From JANNMJ01 sp031397815 (GTDB taxonomy: Bacteria > Bacteroidota > Bacteroidia > Cytophagales > Hymenobacteraceae): a stretch of 64,000 bases of DNA. The notes beneath the pieces are model-generated. The model was not told the origin of the DNA. It worked only from the letters and a program-made list of their open reading frames with translations, and ran no database searches. A program made the translations under genes and the position numbers. Location of the stretch: positions 1-64,000 of the forward strand of contig JANNMJ010000196.1 in the NCBI GenBank assembly GCA_031397815.1, read 5' to 3'. Positions 7,686-16,783 of the stretch are shown here, one piece after another. Position 1 is the first letter of the stretch. Each line of letters starts with the position of its first letter.

Positions 7686-8318
7686 TGCGCCCGGCAGCTT
7701 GGCTGCTGCACGGGTTTCTGTTGAGCAGTGGGGCAGGACTGACGGTAGGCGCGGCACTTGGTCAAGCGCCCGCGTCAGTTCCGCTCTCCCTCGATAGCGC
7801 CGTCGCGGCGGCCGTGCGTGTCAGCCCGACCGTGCGGCAGGGGACGGAAGAAGCGCGGGAAGCGGCGGCGCTCCGGCGGGCGTCGTTCTCGCTCATCAAC
7901 CCCGGCCTGATTGTCGAGAACCCGACGGGCGGCTTCTACACCCTCGGCGCGCAGCAGACGTTCGAGTTATCCACGGTTTACGGCCGACAAGCGCGCCTGA
8001 ACCGCGCCCAAGCCGAGCTGGCCGAGCAAAGCCGCGCCGTGGGCCAAAACGCCGTCCGTCGCGAGGCGCGCCGGGCGTATCTGGCGCTGGCGCTCGCCGA
8101 CGCCCGCACCTGCCTGCTGCTTCAACAGGATTCCCTGCTCCGCCGTCTCGCCACGGCAGCCGACCGGCTCCGGACGGCCGGGGAGATTGATGCGCTCCAG
8201 CACCTCAGCCTCACCACCGAAGCCCGGCAGGCGACGAACCGCGTCCAACAGGCGCGGGCCGACCAACGCGCCGCCGCCCAACGGCTGGCGCTGCTCCTCG
8301 GGCAGGCGCCCACCGCCA
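7685..8318 (+). pseudogene. 5' half of a TolC/CusC-type efflux gene, truncated by deletion
   Basis: It begins with a signal peptide (MRPAAWLLHGFLLSSGAGLTVGAALG). The first half of an outer-membrane efflux protein follows, with SLDSAVAAAVRVSPTVRQGTEEAREAA, the long coiled helix QARLNRAQAELAEQSRAVG, and DALQHLSLTTEARQATNRVQQARADQRAAAQRLALLLGQ. After GQAP, at about 8310-8320, similarity stops. The frame continues for about 45 unrelated codons to 8449 because it now reads the CusA sequence out of frame. A complete protein would be roughly 400 residues; about 210 are left. The break point carries the short repeat CACCGCCA (8311 and 8333 areas), which could have guided a deletion. Confidence 0.8.
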
Positions 8319-10406
8319 CTGCTGATTTCGCTCACCGCCATCCCGCTGTCGCTGCTCGTGACGGCGTTGGTGTTCCGGGCGTTGGGCCTGTCGATCAACA
8401 CCCTCACGCTCGGCGGACTGGCGATTGCAGTCGGCGAGCTGGTCGATGATGCGATTGTCGATGTCGAGAACGTGTACCGGCGCTTGCGCGAAAACAGCGC
8501 GCTGCCCGTGCCGCGTCCCACGTTGCAAGTCGTTTACGAAGCGAGCGCCGAGGTGCGCAACGCCATCGTGTACGCCACGCTCATCGTGGTGCTGGTCTTC
8601 CTGCCGCTTTTCGCCCTTACGGGGATGGAAGGCCGCATTTTCGCGCCGCTTGGGGTGGCCTACATCACCAGTATTCTGGCGTCGATGGTCGTTTCGCTGA
8701 CCGTGACGCCCGTGCTGTGCTCGCTGCTCCTGCGCTTCCGGCCGCTGGCCGCGAAGAAGCCCGCCGACCCCGATACGCGCCTCGTGCGCTGGCTCAAGCA
8801 CCACGACCGGCGGCTGCTGGGCTTCGGTTTCCCTCACCCCCGCGTGGTGTTGGGCGTTACGGGCGCGCTGCTGCTCGGGGCGGGCGCCATGCTGCCGTTC
8901 TTCGGCTCCGAATTCCTGCCCGCATTCAACGAAGGGTCATTGACGGTGAGTTTTTCGGCCCCGGCGGGCACGTCGCTGGCGCAATCCAACCGGCTCGGCA
9001 CCCTCGGCGAGCGCCTGATTCTGGCGATTCCGGAAGTTGCGGCTACTGCTCGTCGCACCGGGCGCGCGGAGTTGGACGAGCACGCCGAATCAGTCAATAA
9101 CTCTGAAATCGATGTCACGTTCAAGACCGACGAAGCCCTCGCCGCCACTGGTCAACCCCGGCGTTCCAAAGCCGCCATCCTCGCCGACCTGCGCGAGCGG
9201 CTGGCGGTGCTGCGCGGCGTGAGCGTGAACGTGGGCCAACCCATCAGTCACCGCCTCGACCACCTCATCAGCGGCGTGCGGGCGCAGGTGGCGGTCAAGG
9301 TTTTTGGACCTGATTTGATGACGTTGCGCCGGTTGGGTCGTCAGGTGCAAGCCGTGGCCACCAAAGTGCCGGGTGTGGTCGATTTCCAGACCGAGCGCCA
9401 AGTACAAGTGCCGCAATTGCTAATTCGGCCGCGTCCGGCAGCGCTGCGGGCCTACGGAATGGAGCGCGGCCCCGTCGTCGACGACCTCGAAACCCTTCTG
9501 CAAGGCACCGTCGTGGGCCGGATTCTCGCGCCCGACGGTCAGCAGAGCTTCGAGCTGGTCGTGAAGCTCCCCGATTCTCTGCGGAGCAGCGTGTCGGCCA
9601 TTGGCGCCGCCCCGCTCCAAACCCCGGACGGCGGCCTCGTACCCGTCTCCGCCCTCGCCGACCTTCTCGACGAGCCCGGCCCGAACACCATCAACCACGA
9701 AAACGCCCAACGGCGGCTCTCGCTCTCGCTCAACGTAGCCGGGCGCGACCTCGGCTCCACCGTCGGGGAGCTGCAAGCGCGACTGCGACGCGAAGTGCGC
9801 CTACCGCCCGGTTACTATCTCACCACGGGCGGGCAGTTCGAGCGCCGCGAGGAAGCCGGACGGCAGCTCGCCGGGCTGGGGCTGCTGGCCGTGGCGGGCA
9901 TTTTTCTGATTCTGTTCGCGCATTTTCGGTCGGTGCTGCTGGTGGTGCAGGTGATGCTGAGTCTGCCGCTCGCGCTCATCGGCGCGGTGGCGGCGGTGGC
10001 GCTCACGGGCGGCACGCTGAGTCTGGCGTCGCTGGTGGGGTTCATCACGCTCACGGGCATTGCGGCGCGCAACGGCATCATGATGATTTCGCATTACCTG
10101 CATCTGGTTGAGGCGGAAGGGGAGACTTTCTCGGACGAAATGATTGTCCGCGGTTCCCTCGAACGCCTCGTGCCGGTGCTCATGACGGCCCTCGTGGCCG
10201 CCCTAGCCCTCTTGCCGCTCACCCTCGACCCCACGGCGGCGGGCAAAGAAATTCTTTACCCCGTTGCCACGGTTATTCTGGGCGGCCTGTTAAGCTCGAC
10301 GCTCCTCGATGTCGTGGTGACGCCGGTCGTGATCCGGCTGTTCGGTCGGCGGGCGCTTGCGCAATGGCGCGCCGCCCGGCGGCAGCCGCCCCTGTTGGTT
10401 CGTTAA
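8319..10406 (+). pseudogene. CusA/CzcA-type RND metal pump lacking its N-terminal third
   Basis: About 695 codons of an inner-membrane heavy-metal RND transporter, starting abruptly in transmembrane helices at LLISLTAIPLSLLVTALVF. It retains the proton-relay helix (GGLAIAVGELVDDAIVDVENVYRRL), the next helices (LIVVLVFLPLFALTGMEGRIFAPL), the second periplasmic loop, and the last helices to GRRALAQWRAARR. CusA-type proteins are about 1,040 residues, so roughly 345 N-terminal residues are missing, including the first helix and the first periplasmic pore domain. There is no in-frame start at the junction; the first internal Met codons are inside the membrane domain. The piece follows the truncated TolC gene in another frame, and no CusB adaptor lies between. 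I read this as one deletion from mid-tolC through the adaptor into cusA. Confidence 0.82.
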
Positions 10407-10430
10407 CGTCACATTTTTTTCTCCAATCCG

Positions 10431-10640
10431 ATGTCCACTCAAACCTTCAAGACCACCATCAACTGCGGCAACTGCGTCCGCGCCGTCACCCCCGACCTCA
10501 ACGCCGAACCCGGCATCGACAGCTGGCAAGTCGATACTCAATCGCCCGATAAGCTCCTCACCATCAACGGCGAAGTATCCGCCGAACGCATCAAAGCCCT
10601 TTTGGCGGAGATTGGGTTTGAGGCGGAGCGGGTTTCGTAG
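10431..10640 (+). CDS. Heavy-metal-associated (HMA/CopZ-like) small protein
   Basis: A 69-residue single HMA domain of the CopZ/Atx1 type, a cytoplasmic carrier of Cu(I) or a similar ion. The metal site is Cys12 and Cys15 in TTINCGNCVRAV. The helix and strand pattern up to KALLAEIGFEAERVS is complete. It follows the pump fragment by 24 bp and is probably co-transcribed with what is left of the efflux operon. Start ATG at 10431. Confidence 0.88.
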   Translation: MSTQTFKTTINCGNCVRAVTPDLNAEPGIDSWQVDTQSPDKLLTINGEVSAERIKALLAEIGFEAERVS

Positions 10641-10742
10641 GGTTTCGGGGTGACGCTTGCCCCGTGTGAGCCCGGGGTAAATTTCAAAGAAATCAACCCC
10701 GGGCTCCTGGGATGAAACCCCTTCGGGGTATTTGTCTCAGTC

Positions 10743-10971
10743 TTGACGCGGGGCTAGAGCCCTATGGCTTATACACAAGTGCAAAGCCGAATATAAGGCA
10801 CACTCTTATGCTCGCTTGGCTAGTGCATTTGCAAGCTCTAGAGCCACTTTTTCCGATCAAATATCAGAAACAACATAGTCTTCTGAATCAACCGAAAAGA
10901 CGCTGGGCAACAATGATAATCAACCAGTTGTAAACTTGTGTATAAGCCATAGGGCCAGAGCCCCGCGTCAA
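10743..10971. mobile_element. Inverted-repeat element with 38-bp ends, type 2 copy A
   Basis: A 229-bp AT-richer island bounded by near-perfect inverted repeats of about 38 bp (TTGACGCGGGGCTAGAGCCC ... GGGCCAGAGCCCCGCGTCAA, with matching inner parts around TATGGCTTATACACAAGT). It has no coding capacity for a transposase. The outer motif TTGACGCGGGGCT recurs at the ends of a second element at 16784-16923. A MITE-like or REP-like element is the likely class. The flanking parts of the gap 10641-11105 hold GGGGTAAATTT/AACCCCGGGC repeats, three CCCATTCAAA copies (about 11000-11028) and a terminator. Confidence 0.75.
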
Positions 10972-11031
10972 CGTGGGGTGAGCCAATGTGCCCAGTCAAG
11001 CGCATTCAAACCCATTCAAACCCATTCAAAC

Positions 11032-11068
11032 AAGCGGCCCCTCGGTTCATTGAACCGAGGGGCCGCTT
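11032..11068. terminator. Perfect palindrome, terminator of the T9SS gene at 11106
   Basis: AAGCGGCCCCTCGGTTCA and its exact reverse complement are separated by one base, giving an 18-bp hairpin. It lies 38 bp after the stop of the minus-strand gene 11106-13928. T richness after it is modest in either direction (TATTGTTG on plus, TGTTTGAATGG on minus). Confidence 0.65.
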
Positions 11069-11105
11069 ATTGTTGCAGGAAGGAAGGTGGGTTTTACCGC
11101 ACTAC

Positions 11106-13928
11106 TTACCGCACCACCACGCGGCGCGCAAACGGTTGGCCCGCGCCTTGTCCGCGCAGGACGTAGATGCCCGCCGCTAGGCCGCGCAGGTCCACAGTGG
11201 CGCGGGTGTGGGCGGTGGCGGGTACGGTTTGCGTGCGCGTGGCCCAACCGAGGGCATCGACGAGGGTGAGGGTGAGCGTGCCGGTTTCGGGGCGCTCCAC
11301 TTCCACTTGCAGGCTACCGATGGCCGGGTTCGGCCAGACGCGCAACGTGGGGTCGGAGGAGGCGCCGGAGGTCAGGCCGGTCGGGCCGTTGATGGCGGTC
11401 AGGACGGTGTTCGTGGCGAGGGGAACGTTGTAATCGAAGACGATGCGGGCCTGATTCGGAATCTGATCGCCGCCGACGAGCGCGTTGTTCGGCTGCACCC
11501 GGAAGCGCACGAAACCGTCGGAAGCGATGAGGTTGGTGGTTTGGGAGGGGAGCAGAATATCTTCGAACAGGACGAGCATCTGACCCGTCGGGCTGACGCT
11601 CCACGCGCAGTTGTGCGAGGCGGCGAGCACCTGAGTCGTGTTCAGGCGGAGCAGCGACGCCGCGAGGGAATCGTGAATCGCGACGGTGAAGGCCGTGTCG
11701 GTGCCGTGGTTCTGGAACCGTACGGTGTATTCGAGCCACTCGCCGCTCGCCACCTGCGTGGTGCTGAGCTGGATATGGTTCACCTGTAAATCGTTCGGGT
11801 CGTAGGAACCCGTCACGATGCGCTCCGCCGTCGAGACGTTATCAGCGGGGAGCTGGTCGCCGAAGATGGGCGAGACGGTGGCCGTGCTCCGCACGTTGCT
11901 GCCGAGCGGCGCGGTGGGAGGGAGGCGGAAGATGACGTTGAAACGGCGCGTCTCGTTGGGTTGGAGCGTCCCGAAATTCCACGTCAGGAGCTGGGTGGCG
12001 GTGGTATTGGGCGTTACGGTGCTGCTCTGGAACTGGAGCTGCGCGTCGTAGTTGAGCACCACGCTGCCGGTGGCAATCGGCACGGTGCCGGTGTTGCGGT
12101 ACTGCACCTGATAGTTGAGCAGGTTGCCGGGGCGGGCGGGCGAGATGAGCGTCAGGAGCACCTGTACATCCTGCTGGCCGGGGATGGGTTGCAGGGCGAA
12201 CGAGCGCCCGGCGGCCACGTTGCCGTAGCTCGTGAAGGTGGCGGGCGTGGTGACGCCGGTCGGCATTACGGTGTAATAAGGGGGCGGATTCGGGAGCGCG
12301 ACGGCGTGCGCGCCGAGGTCGGTGAAGGCGTCGTACGTACCATCGGAGCGGGTGACGTAGGGCAGGCGCTCGGGCAGGGTTTCCACCACGAGGCCGTAGG
12401 GGAAGGGGTTTTCAGTGGCGCCGCGCACGGCGTCGCGGTCCGAATCGACAAAGACTTCGCCCCGGATGGTGTTGTAATTCTGAATGACGCGCACCGCAAA
12501 CTGCTGCGATAGGTCAGAATTGAGCACCAGCGGGCCGAGGAGCACGCTATCCTGCTGCGAGTAGCCGTTGACGACAAGGTCGCCGCGCGAATTGACCGCC
12601 GCCTCGTAAAAATCCTTCACCGTGCGTCCGCCCGATTGCAGAAGCCACAGCGGGTCGCCGGTTTGTTGGTCGAAGGCGGCGATAAAGCCGTTGAGCGAGG
12701 TGCCGTTTACGTCCATCGTGTACGTGCCGACCTGCATCGTGCCCATAAACGAGCCCGTGGCGTAGAGCTTGCCGTGCCGGTCGGCCGTGATGCCGTGCGT
12801 TTGCACCAGCCCGCGCATCGGCACCGTCCGGAAGCGGGTACTCACGAGCGGCTTCACCCATTGGAGCGCGCCGTCTGGGGTGTAGCGCGCCAGAAAGCCC
12901 GACTTGAACCCCTGCACGCTGAGGCGGGTGCCGCCGCCGAAATCCATATCGCGCTGCATCGTGCCGTAGAAGTACGAGTTGCCCGCCGCATCGATGGCCA
13001 TTGTCGAGGTTTCGGTTTGCTCCAGTTCCAAGCGCCGCACTATCTGGCCGGTGGCGGGGTCGAGGCGCATCCACGCCGACATGCTGACGGTATCCGTCGG
13101 GCTTGTAAAAGCGGTGGAGCCCCAATTAAATCTCCCCCGGTAATCAATCCGCAGAAAAACGCGCCCCAAGCTGTCGGTGCCGAGATTATAGCCCCGGTTA
13201 AACGTCGTGCTGTCCTGATTGGCGCCGGTCTGGGTCCAGCTCAGCGTACCACTGGGAGTGTATTTGAGTAGGAAAGTATTTCCCAAGCCCCAACTAGCAT
13301 TATACGGCGTATAAATCTGCCCACCGACGCGCGACTGAAACCAGTAATCGCCGGTGATATAAAAATTGCCGGCTTCGTCGACGGCCGCATCCTGCACGAA
13401 TCGCCAGCCATCGCCGCCGCCGTTATCGGCCCACAGGAGCGCGCCGCTCGGCGCGAGCTTGCAGACGTAATAATCGCGCGCGCCGCCGCCCGAACGCAGC
13501 GTAGTGCCGCCGATGGTTAAATCATCCACGTACAGCCCGGCCACATACACGTTCGTCTGGCGGTCGATGCGAATAAAAAAGGTGCAATACTCCCACGAGC
13601 TATTGAACGGCCGTTGCCAAACAAGCTGCCCGGCCCGGTCGAGCTTCACGACAACCTGATGCTGGAGCGTATCGGGGCTGATAATCGTCTGCCCCGCGAA
13701 GGAGAAGCTGCCTTTATAGCGCAGCAAGCCGTAGGAGTTGCCGGCCGAATCGACGGCGGAGATATTAATCGATGCATTATTGCGCCCGCCCGGCGTGAGC
13801 GGCAGCGCCTGAAACGCCGTCTGATACTGCGCAAGCTGCGGCGCGGGGGCGCTCTGGGCGGAGCAGAGCGTTGTGGGTCGGATGATTCCGAGGAGAATCA
13901 AAAGCCCAAAAAATCGGAAGAATTTCAT
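11106..13928 (-). CDS. T9SS-secreted protein with beta-propeller repeats and C-terminal sorting domain
   Basis: A 940-residue surface or secreted protein. The signal peptide is MKFFRFFGLLILLGIIRPTTLCSAQ. Residues of about 40-500 carry propeller-type repeats (AVDSAGNSYGLLRY, AVDEAGNFYITGDY, AIDAAGNSYFYGTM, TADRHGKLYATGSF) of the SBBP kind. A short SdrD-B-like segment follows (GEVFVDSDRDAVRGATENPF), then beta-sandwich regions with VTGSYDPNDLQVNHIQLS and QARIVFDYNVPLATN, resembling DUF7619. The last 80 residues form a type-A T9SS sorting domain (LRVWPNPAIGSLQVEVERPE ... GLAAGIYVLRGQ...RRVVVR). It is a clear paralogue of the protein at 40520-43387. Function beyond being T9SS cargo is unknown. Confidence 0.87.
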   Translation of the reverse strand: MKFFRFFGLLILLGIIRPTTLCSAQSAPAPQLAQYQTAFQALPLTPGGRNNASINISAVDSAGNSYGLLRYKGSFSFAGQTIISPDTLQHQVVVKLDRAGQLVWQRPFNSSWEYCTFFIRIDRQTNVYVAGLYVDDLTIGGTTLRSGGGARDYYVCKLAPSGALLWADNGGGDGWRFVQDAAVDEAGNFYITGDYWFQSRVGGQIYTPYNASWGLGNTFLLKYTPSGTLSWTQTGANQDSTTFNRGYNLGTDSLGRVFLRIDYRGRFNWGSTAFTSPTDTVSMSAWMRLDPATGQIVRRLELEQTETSTMAIDAAGNSYFYGTMQRDMDFGGGTRLSVQGFKSGFLARYTPDGALQWVKPLVSTRFRTVPMRGLVQTHGITADRHGKLYATGSFMGTMQVGTYTMDVNGTSLNGFIAAFDQQTGDPLWLLQSGGRTVKDFYEAAVNSRGDLVVNGYSQQDSVLLGPLVLNSDLSQQFAVRVIQNYNTIRGEVFVDSDRDAVRGATENPFPYGLVVETLPERLPYVTRSDGTYDAFTDLGAHAVALPNPPPYYTVMPTGVTTPATFTSYGNVAAGRSFALQPIPGQQDVQVLLTLISPARPGNLLNYQVQYRNTGTVPIATGSVVLNYDAQLQFQSSTVTPNTTATQLLTWNFGTLQPNETRRFNVIFRLPPTAPLGSNVRSTATVSPIFGDQLPADNVSTAERIVTGSYDPNDLQVNHIQLSTTQVASGEWLEYTVRFQNHGTDTAFTVAIHDSLAASLLRLNTTQVLAASHNCAWSVSPTGQMLVLFEDILLPSQTTNLIASDGFVRFRVQPNNALVGGDQIPNQARIVFDYNVPLATNTVLTAINGPTGLTSGASSDPTLRVWPNPAIGSLQVEVERPETGTLTLTLVDALGWATRTQTVPATAHTRATVDLRGLAAGIYVLRGQGAGQPFARRVVVR

Positions 13929-14131
13929 CGGAAGGAAAAAGAAGGAAGCCGAAAATAATTAAGAGAAAGCCCGGCGCTCCGGTTGCGCTGACCGCCTTCG
14001 TCCGGTGGGGAAGGCGGGGTTATTTTCCTGACGAGATTTTTAATGGAGATACGGCGAGGGTGGAGGATTTATTTAAATGGTAGAAGCTGCGTGGTAAGCC
14101 GCATGGCGGTGCGTGGCCGATTGGGGTGTCC

Positions 14132-14267
14132 CCCCACCCCGGCCCTGCGGGCCACCCCTCTCCTCCGGGGCGGGGAGTTTTCCCTCTTAACGTTCACGCC
14201 TATCGCAACTAGGTGCGAACTCCCCAACCCCGAAGGGGGAGGGGTGCCCCGAAGGGGCGGGGTGGGG
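14132..14267. repeat. Nested palindromic repeat in the 13929-14375 gap
   Basis: A 136-bp imperfect inverted repeat. CCCCACCCCG...GGGGAGTT on the left pairs with AACTCCCC...CGGGGTGGGG on the right. Each arm contains smaller hairpins of its own (GGCCCTGCGGGCC on the left, GCCCCGAAGGGGC on the right) that differ in sequence but both keep their pairing. The rest of the 447-bp gap holds an A-rich leader for the gene at 13928 and the 14-bp repeat at 14271. No gene is seen. Confidence 0.7.
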
Positions 14268-14270
14268 AAC

Positions 14271-14360
14271 GCGGTTACAGCCACGCGGTTACGGCAATGC
14301 GGTTACGGCAATGCGGTTACAGCCACGCGGTACGGCAATGCGGTACGGCAACGCGGTTGC
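14271..14360. repeat. 13-14 bp tandem repeat
   Basis: Six copies of GCGGTTACGGCAAT or GCGGTTACAGCCAC, the last two 13 bp long (GCGGTACGGCAAT). It ends 16 bp before the stop codon of the minus-strand barrel gene at 14376, so it would lie in that gene's 3' untranslated region. Confidence 0.8.
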
Positions 14361-14375
14361 TCGCACTTCAGGCCC

Positions 14376-16097
14376 TCAAAACCCATACGTCAGCCCCAAT
14401 TGCATCGCTGGTAACACGGTGCGGGTGGTACTGCCGTTTCTGCCCGGCGGCACGGCCCACCACCGGACCGTCGGCGCGACGAGGGCGCTCAGGCGCGGCG
14501 TGAGGCGGTATTGCGCTTCCAGTCCGCCGCTGACGCTTAGGCTGACCGGGCGGTACGGCCCGGCGCTCGCGCTCACCCGCTGTAGCACGAATTGGTCGCC
14601 GTTCCAGACGGGGAGGGTGCCGCCGCGGAAGACGGTTACTTGGCCCCCCACGGTGGCGCCGAGGCTCCAGCGGTTACGGTTCAGGAACAGGAATTGGGCA
14701 CTGATTGGCAGCGTCCAGAAGCGGTACGTAGGGCGTAGGAGCTGCTGAAGGCGGTCGCGCTCGGTGATGGTGCGCGTCCAGATAGTGGTGGTGTTGTAGA
14801 TGAGCGTATCATAGCTAGTGAAGTAGAAGTATGTGGTGTCGCGGGTGTTGATGTTGATGGCGCGCACGATGCGCGTGCCTTGGTGGAGGGTGGTGTCGAT
14901 GGTGAAAGTGGTGTCGTTGTAGGTGCGTTGCGTGGTATGCTCGGAAGTGAAGCGGGCTTGCGTTTGGATGGTCGCTTGGCCGATTCCGGCGCGGAATAGC
15001 CACCGGTTTCCGAGGGTATGCTGCACCTGAATGCTCTGCGCTAGGGCCGCTTGGGTGCGCTCCTGATTCCCGTTCGGCGCTGCCGATGCGAGGACGCTCC
15101 AGCTCGGCGTGGTTTCGAGCAGCCCCATCACCGCCCACGAGCTGCGCGCCGTGGGGAGTTGCCGCCAATCGGCGCACGGTGAGGTGGTGGAGGTGGTTTT
15201 GGTGGTCGAGGTAGAATCGGAGGAAGTGAGGGCGGCGGTTAGAGTGGGCGGCGCTTCGGGGAGGGCGCGCTTCAGGCTGTCTACTTCGTGCAGCAGGGCG
15301 GTCAGGGCTTGGGTTTGGGCGGCCAATAGGCTTGCTAGGCGGGCAGAGCGGGTCGTGCTGGTATCCGTCGGGCTGATGGGCGCGCCAAGTGCGTGCCGGA
15401 TAGCCGTGTCGAGGGCCAGTGCGTGTTGCCAGCCCGGCGCGAGGGGCAAAGCGGCGCGCACGGAAGTGCCCGCCGCGAGCGATGCGCTCGGCTGCACGGC
15501 GTTCAGTTCGGTGGTGCGGCTGCTATCGGCTACGCGAATCGTAACGGTTGCGCCGGGCGCCGTGGTAGTCAGCAGATGGGACGCCGATGCTGCGCCGTGG
15601 GTGCTGAAAATCGGTGCGGCGTGCGCTTGCGGCGTTGCGGATGCTGCCGAACGGATGCTTGCGGGCGCCGCTGCGCTCGGGGTAGTGATGGAGGCAGGTA
15701 CTGCTGCCGATGCTGCTCCTGATTCTACTTCTGATTCAGCACCAAACGCCGCTTCGGTAGCCGACGCGCCGGGCACAGCGGGCGCATCGGCCACAACCGG
15801 CGCAGCCACGCTGACCGATGCAGGCGCGGGCGCCACTGCTTCGTCCTTTAAAGCCGAAACGCCCTGCGTACCACCCCACCAAAGCAGCGCGCCCGCAGCC
15901 AGTCCGCCGACGAACTGCCGCCAACCGCCACCCCTTATGACAGGGACGGGCGGCGGCGGTGGTGGAGGCGGCGGTGGCAGTTTCGCGCGCAGCTTCTCCC
16001 AACCGCCGGGGATGGCGGCGGGCTGGAAACTGAGGTTCTGGCGGAGCTGGTCGTCGAACCGCTCTTCGTTGGCGTTAGGCGTGGGATTGGCACTCAT
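14376..16097 (-). CDS. Putative anti-sigma-like inner-membrane/outer-membrane barrel fusion protein
   Basis: A 573-residue protein whose start overlaps the end of the ECF sigma gene (ATG at 16097, sigma stop at 16075), so the two are translationally coupled. Order of parts: a short cytoplasmic N-terminus (MSANPTPNANEERFDDQLRQ ... GGWEKLRAKL), a run of ten prolines, one transmembrane segment (QFVGGLAAGALLWWGGTQG), and a long Ala/Ser/Thr/Pro-rich stretch (about 75-290). A C-terminal region of about 230 residues has outer-membrane beta-barrel character, with repeated aromatic-ending strands (YRFWTLPISAQFLFLNRNRWSLGATVGGQVTVFRGG) and a final aromatic residue in LGLTYGF. The position and the N-terminal part suggest an anti-sigma role. 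The protein at 34765-36603 has the same architecture and also follows a sigma gene. Regulation of the sigma factor is inferred, not shown. Confidence 0.7.
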   Translation of the reverse strand: MSANPTPNANEERFDDQLRQNLSFQPAAIPGGWEKLRAKLPPPPPPPPPPVPVIRGGGWRQFVGGLAAGALLWWGGTQGVSALKDEAVAPAPASVSVAAPVVADAPAVPGASATEAAFGAESEVESGAASAAVPASITTPSAAAPASIRSAASATPQAHAAPIFSTHGAASASHLLTTTAPGATVTIRVADSSRTTELNAVQPSASLAAGTSVRAALPLAPGWQHALALDTAIRHALGAPISPTDTSTTRSARLASLLAAQTQALTALLHEVDSLKRALPEAPPTLTAALTSSDSTSTTKTTSTTSPCADWRQLPTARSSWAVMGLLETTPSWSVLASAAPNGNQERTQAALAQSIQVQHTLGNRWLFRAGIGQATIQTQARFTSEHTTQRTYNDTTFTIDTTLHQGTRIVRAININTRDTTYFYFTSYDTLIYNTTTIWTRTITERDRLQQLLRPTYRFWTLPISAQFLFLNRNRWSLGATVGGQVTVFRGGTLPVWNGDQFVLQRVSASAGPYRPVSLSVSGGLEAQYRLTPRLSALVAPTVRWWAVPPGRNGSTTRTVLPAMQLGLTYGF

Positions 16098-16656
16098 GAC
16101 AGGGCGGGCTGGGGGTGGTTTCGGTGCGCCGGAGGTACTTGGCGAGCAGCTTCCGGGCGCGGGATAATTGCGAGCTCGACGTGCGCTCGTCGATGCCGAG
16201 CTGTTCGCCAATCTCTTTGTGCGAGTAACCTTCCACGCAGTAGAGGTTTAGCACGAGGCGGTAAATGGTGGGGAGGGTTTCGATGGTCGCTACCAGCTCT
16301 TCCCCGGCAAGGAGGGCGGGGGCGTCGGCCTCGTCAGCGGAAAGCTCGGCGGCGGCATCCAGCCCGACTTCCTTCCACCCCTGCACTTCGGCGCGGTAAT
16401 AATCGAGGCAGGTATTGACGCCGATTCGTCGCACCCAAGCATCCAAAGCGCCTTCCCCCCGATACTGACTCAGGCGACTAAAAACGCGGATGAACGCTTC
16501 CTGCACCAAGTCTTCCGCCTCGGCCCGCGACCGGCCATACCGCAGACAGACCCGCAACAGCAGCGGCTCGAAGTAATGATATAGCCCTTCCTGCGCCGCC
16601 GGCTCATAGCGCAGGCAGCCCGCAAGGAGGGCTTCAAGGGAAGGAAGTCGGGGCAC
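16075..16656 (-). CDS. ECF-type RNA polymerase sigma factor
   Basis: A 193-residue sigma-70-family ECF factor. Region 2 is LRVCLRYGRSRAEAEDLVQEAFIRVFSRLSQYRGEGALDAWVRRIGVNTCLDYYR. Region 4 is LPTIYRLVLNLYCVEGYSHKEIGEQLGIDERTSSSQLSRARKLLAKYL, a helix-turn-helix ending in the usual S-x-L-x-R-A-R-K-L. Start is GTG at 16656. It overlaps the downstream membrane barrel gene by 23 bp. A paralogous pair is at 34217/34765. No TonB receptor or FecR-type anti-sigma is nearby, so this is not a standard Bacteroidota iron/glycan sigma cassette. Confidence 0.93.
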   Translation of the reverse strand: MPRLPSLEALLAGCLRYEPAAQEGLYHYFEPLLLRVCLRYGRSRAEAEDLVQEAFIRVFSRLSQYRGEGALDAWVRRIGVNTCLDYYRAEVQGWKEVGLDAAAELSADEADAPALLAGEELVATIETLPTIYRLVLNLYCVEGYSHKEIGEQLGIDERTSSSQLSRARKLLAKYLRRTETTPSPPCHECQSHA

Positions 16657-16783
16657 GAGGAAGGAGGCGTACCTGCCTGACGAGGTTTCCCTGAAAAATA
16701 CGGCGGGTGGGGGAGGAAATTTTTTTGGGGGGAGAAGAGAGGGGGGAGATGTGGTAGATGTGAGGATGTGGAGATGTGTGGTT

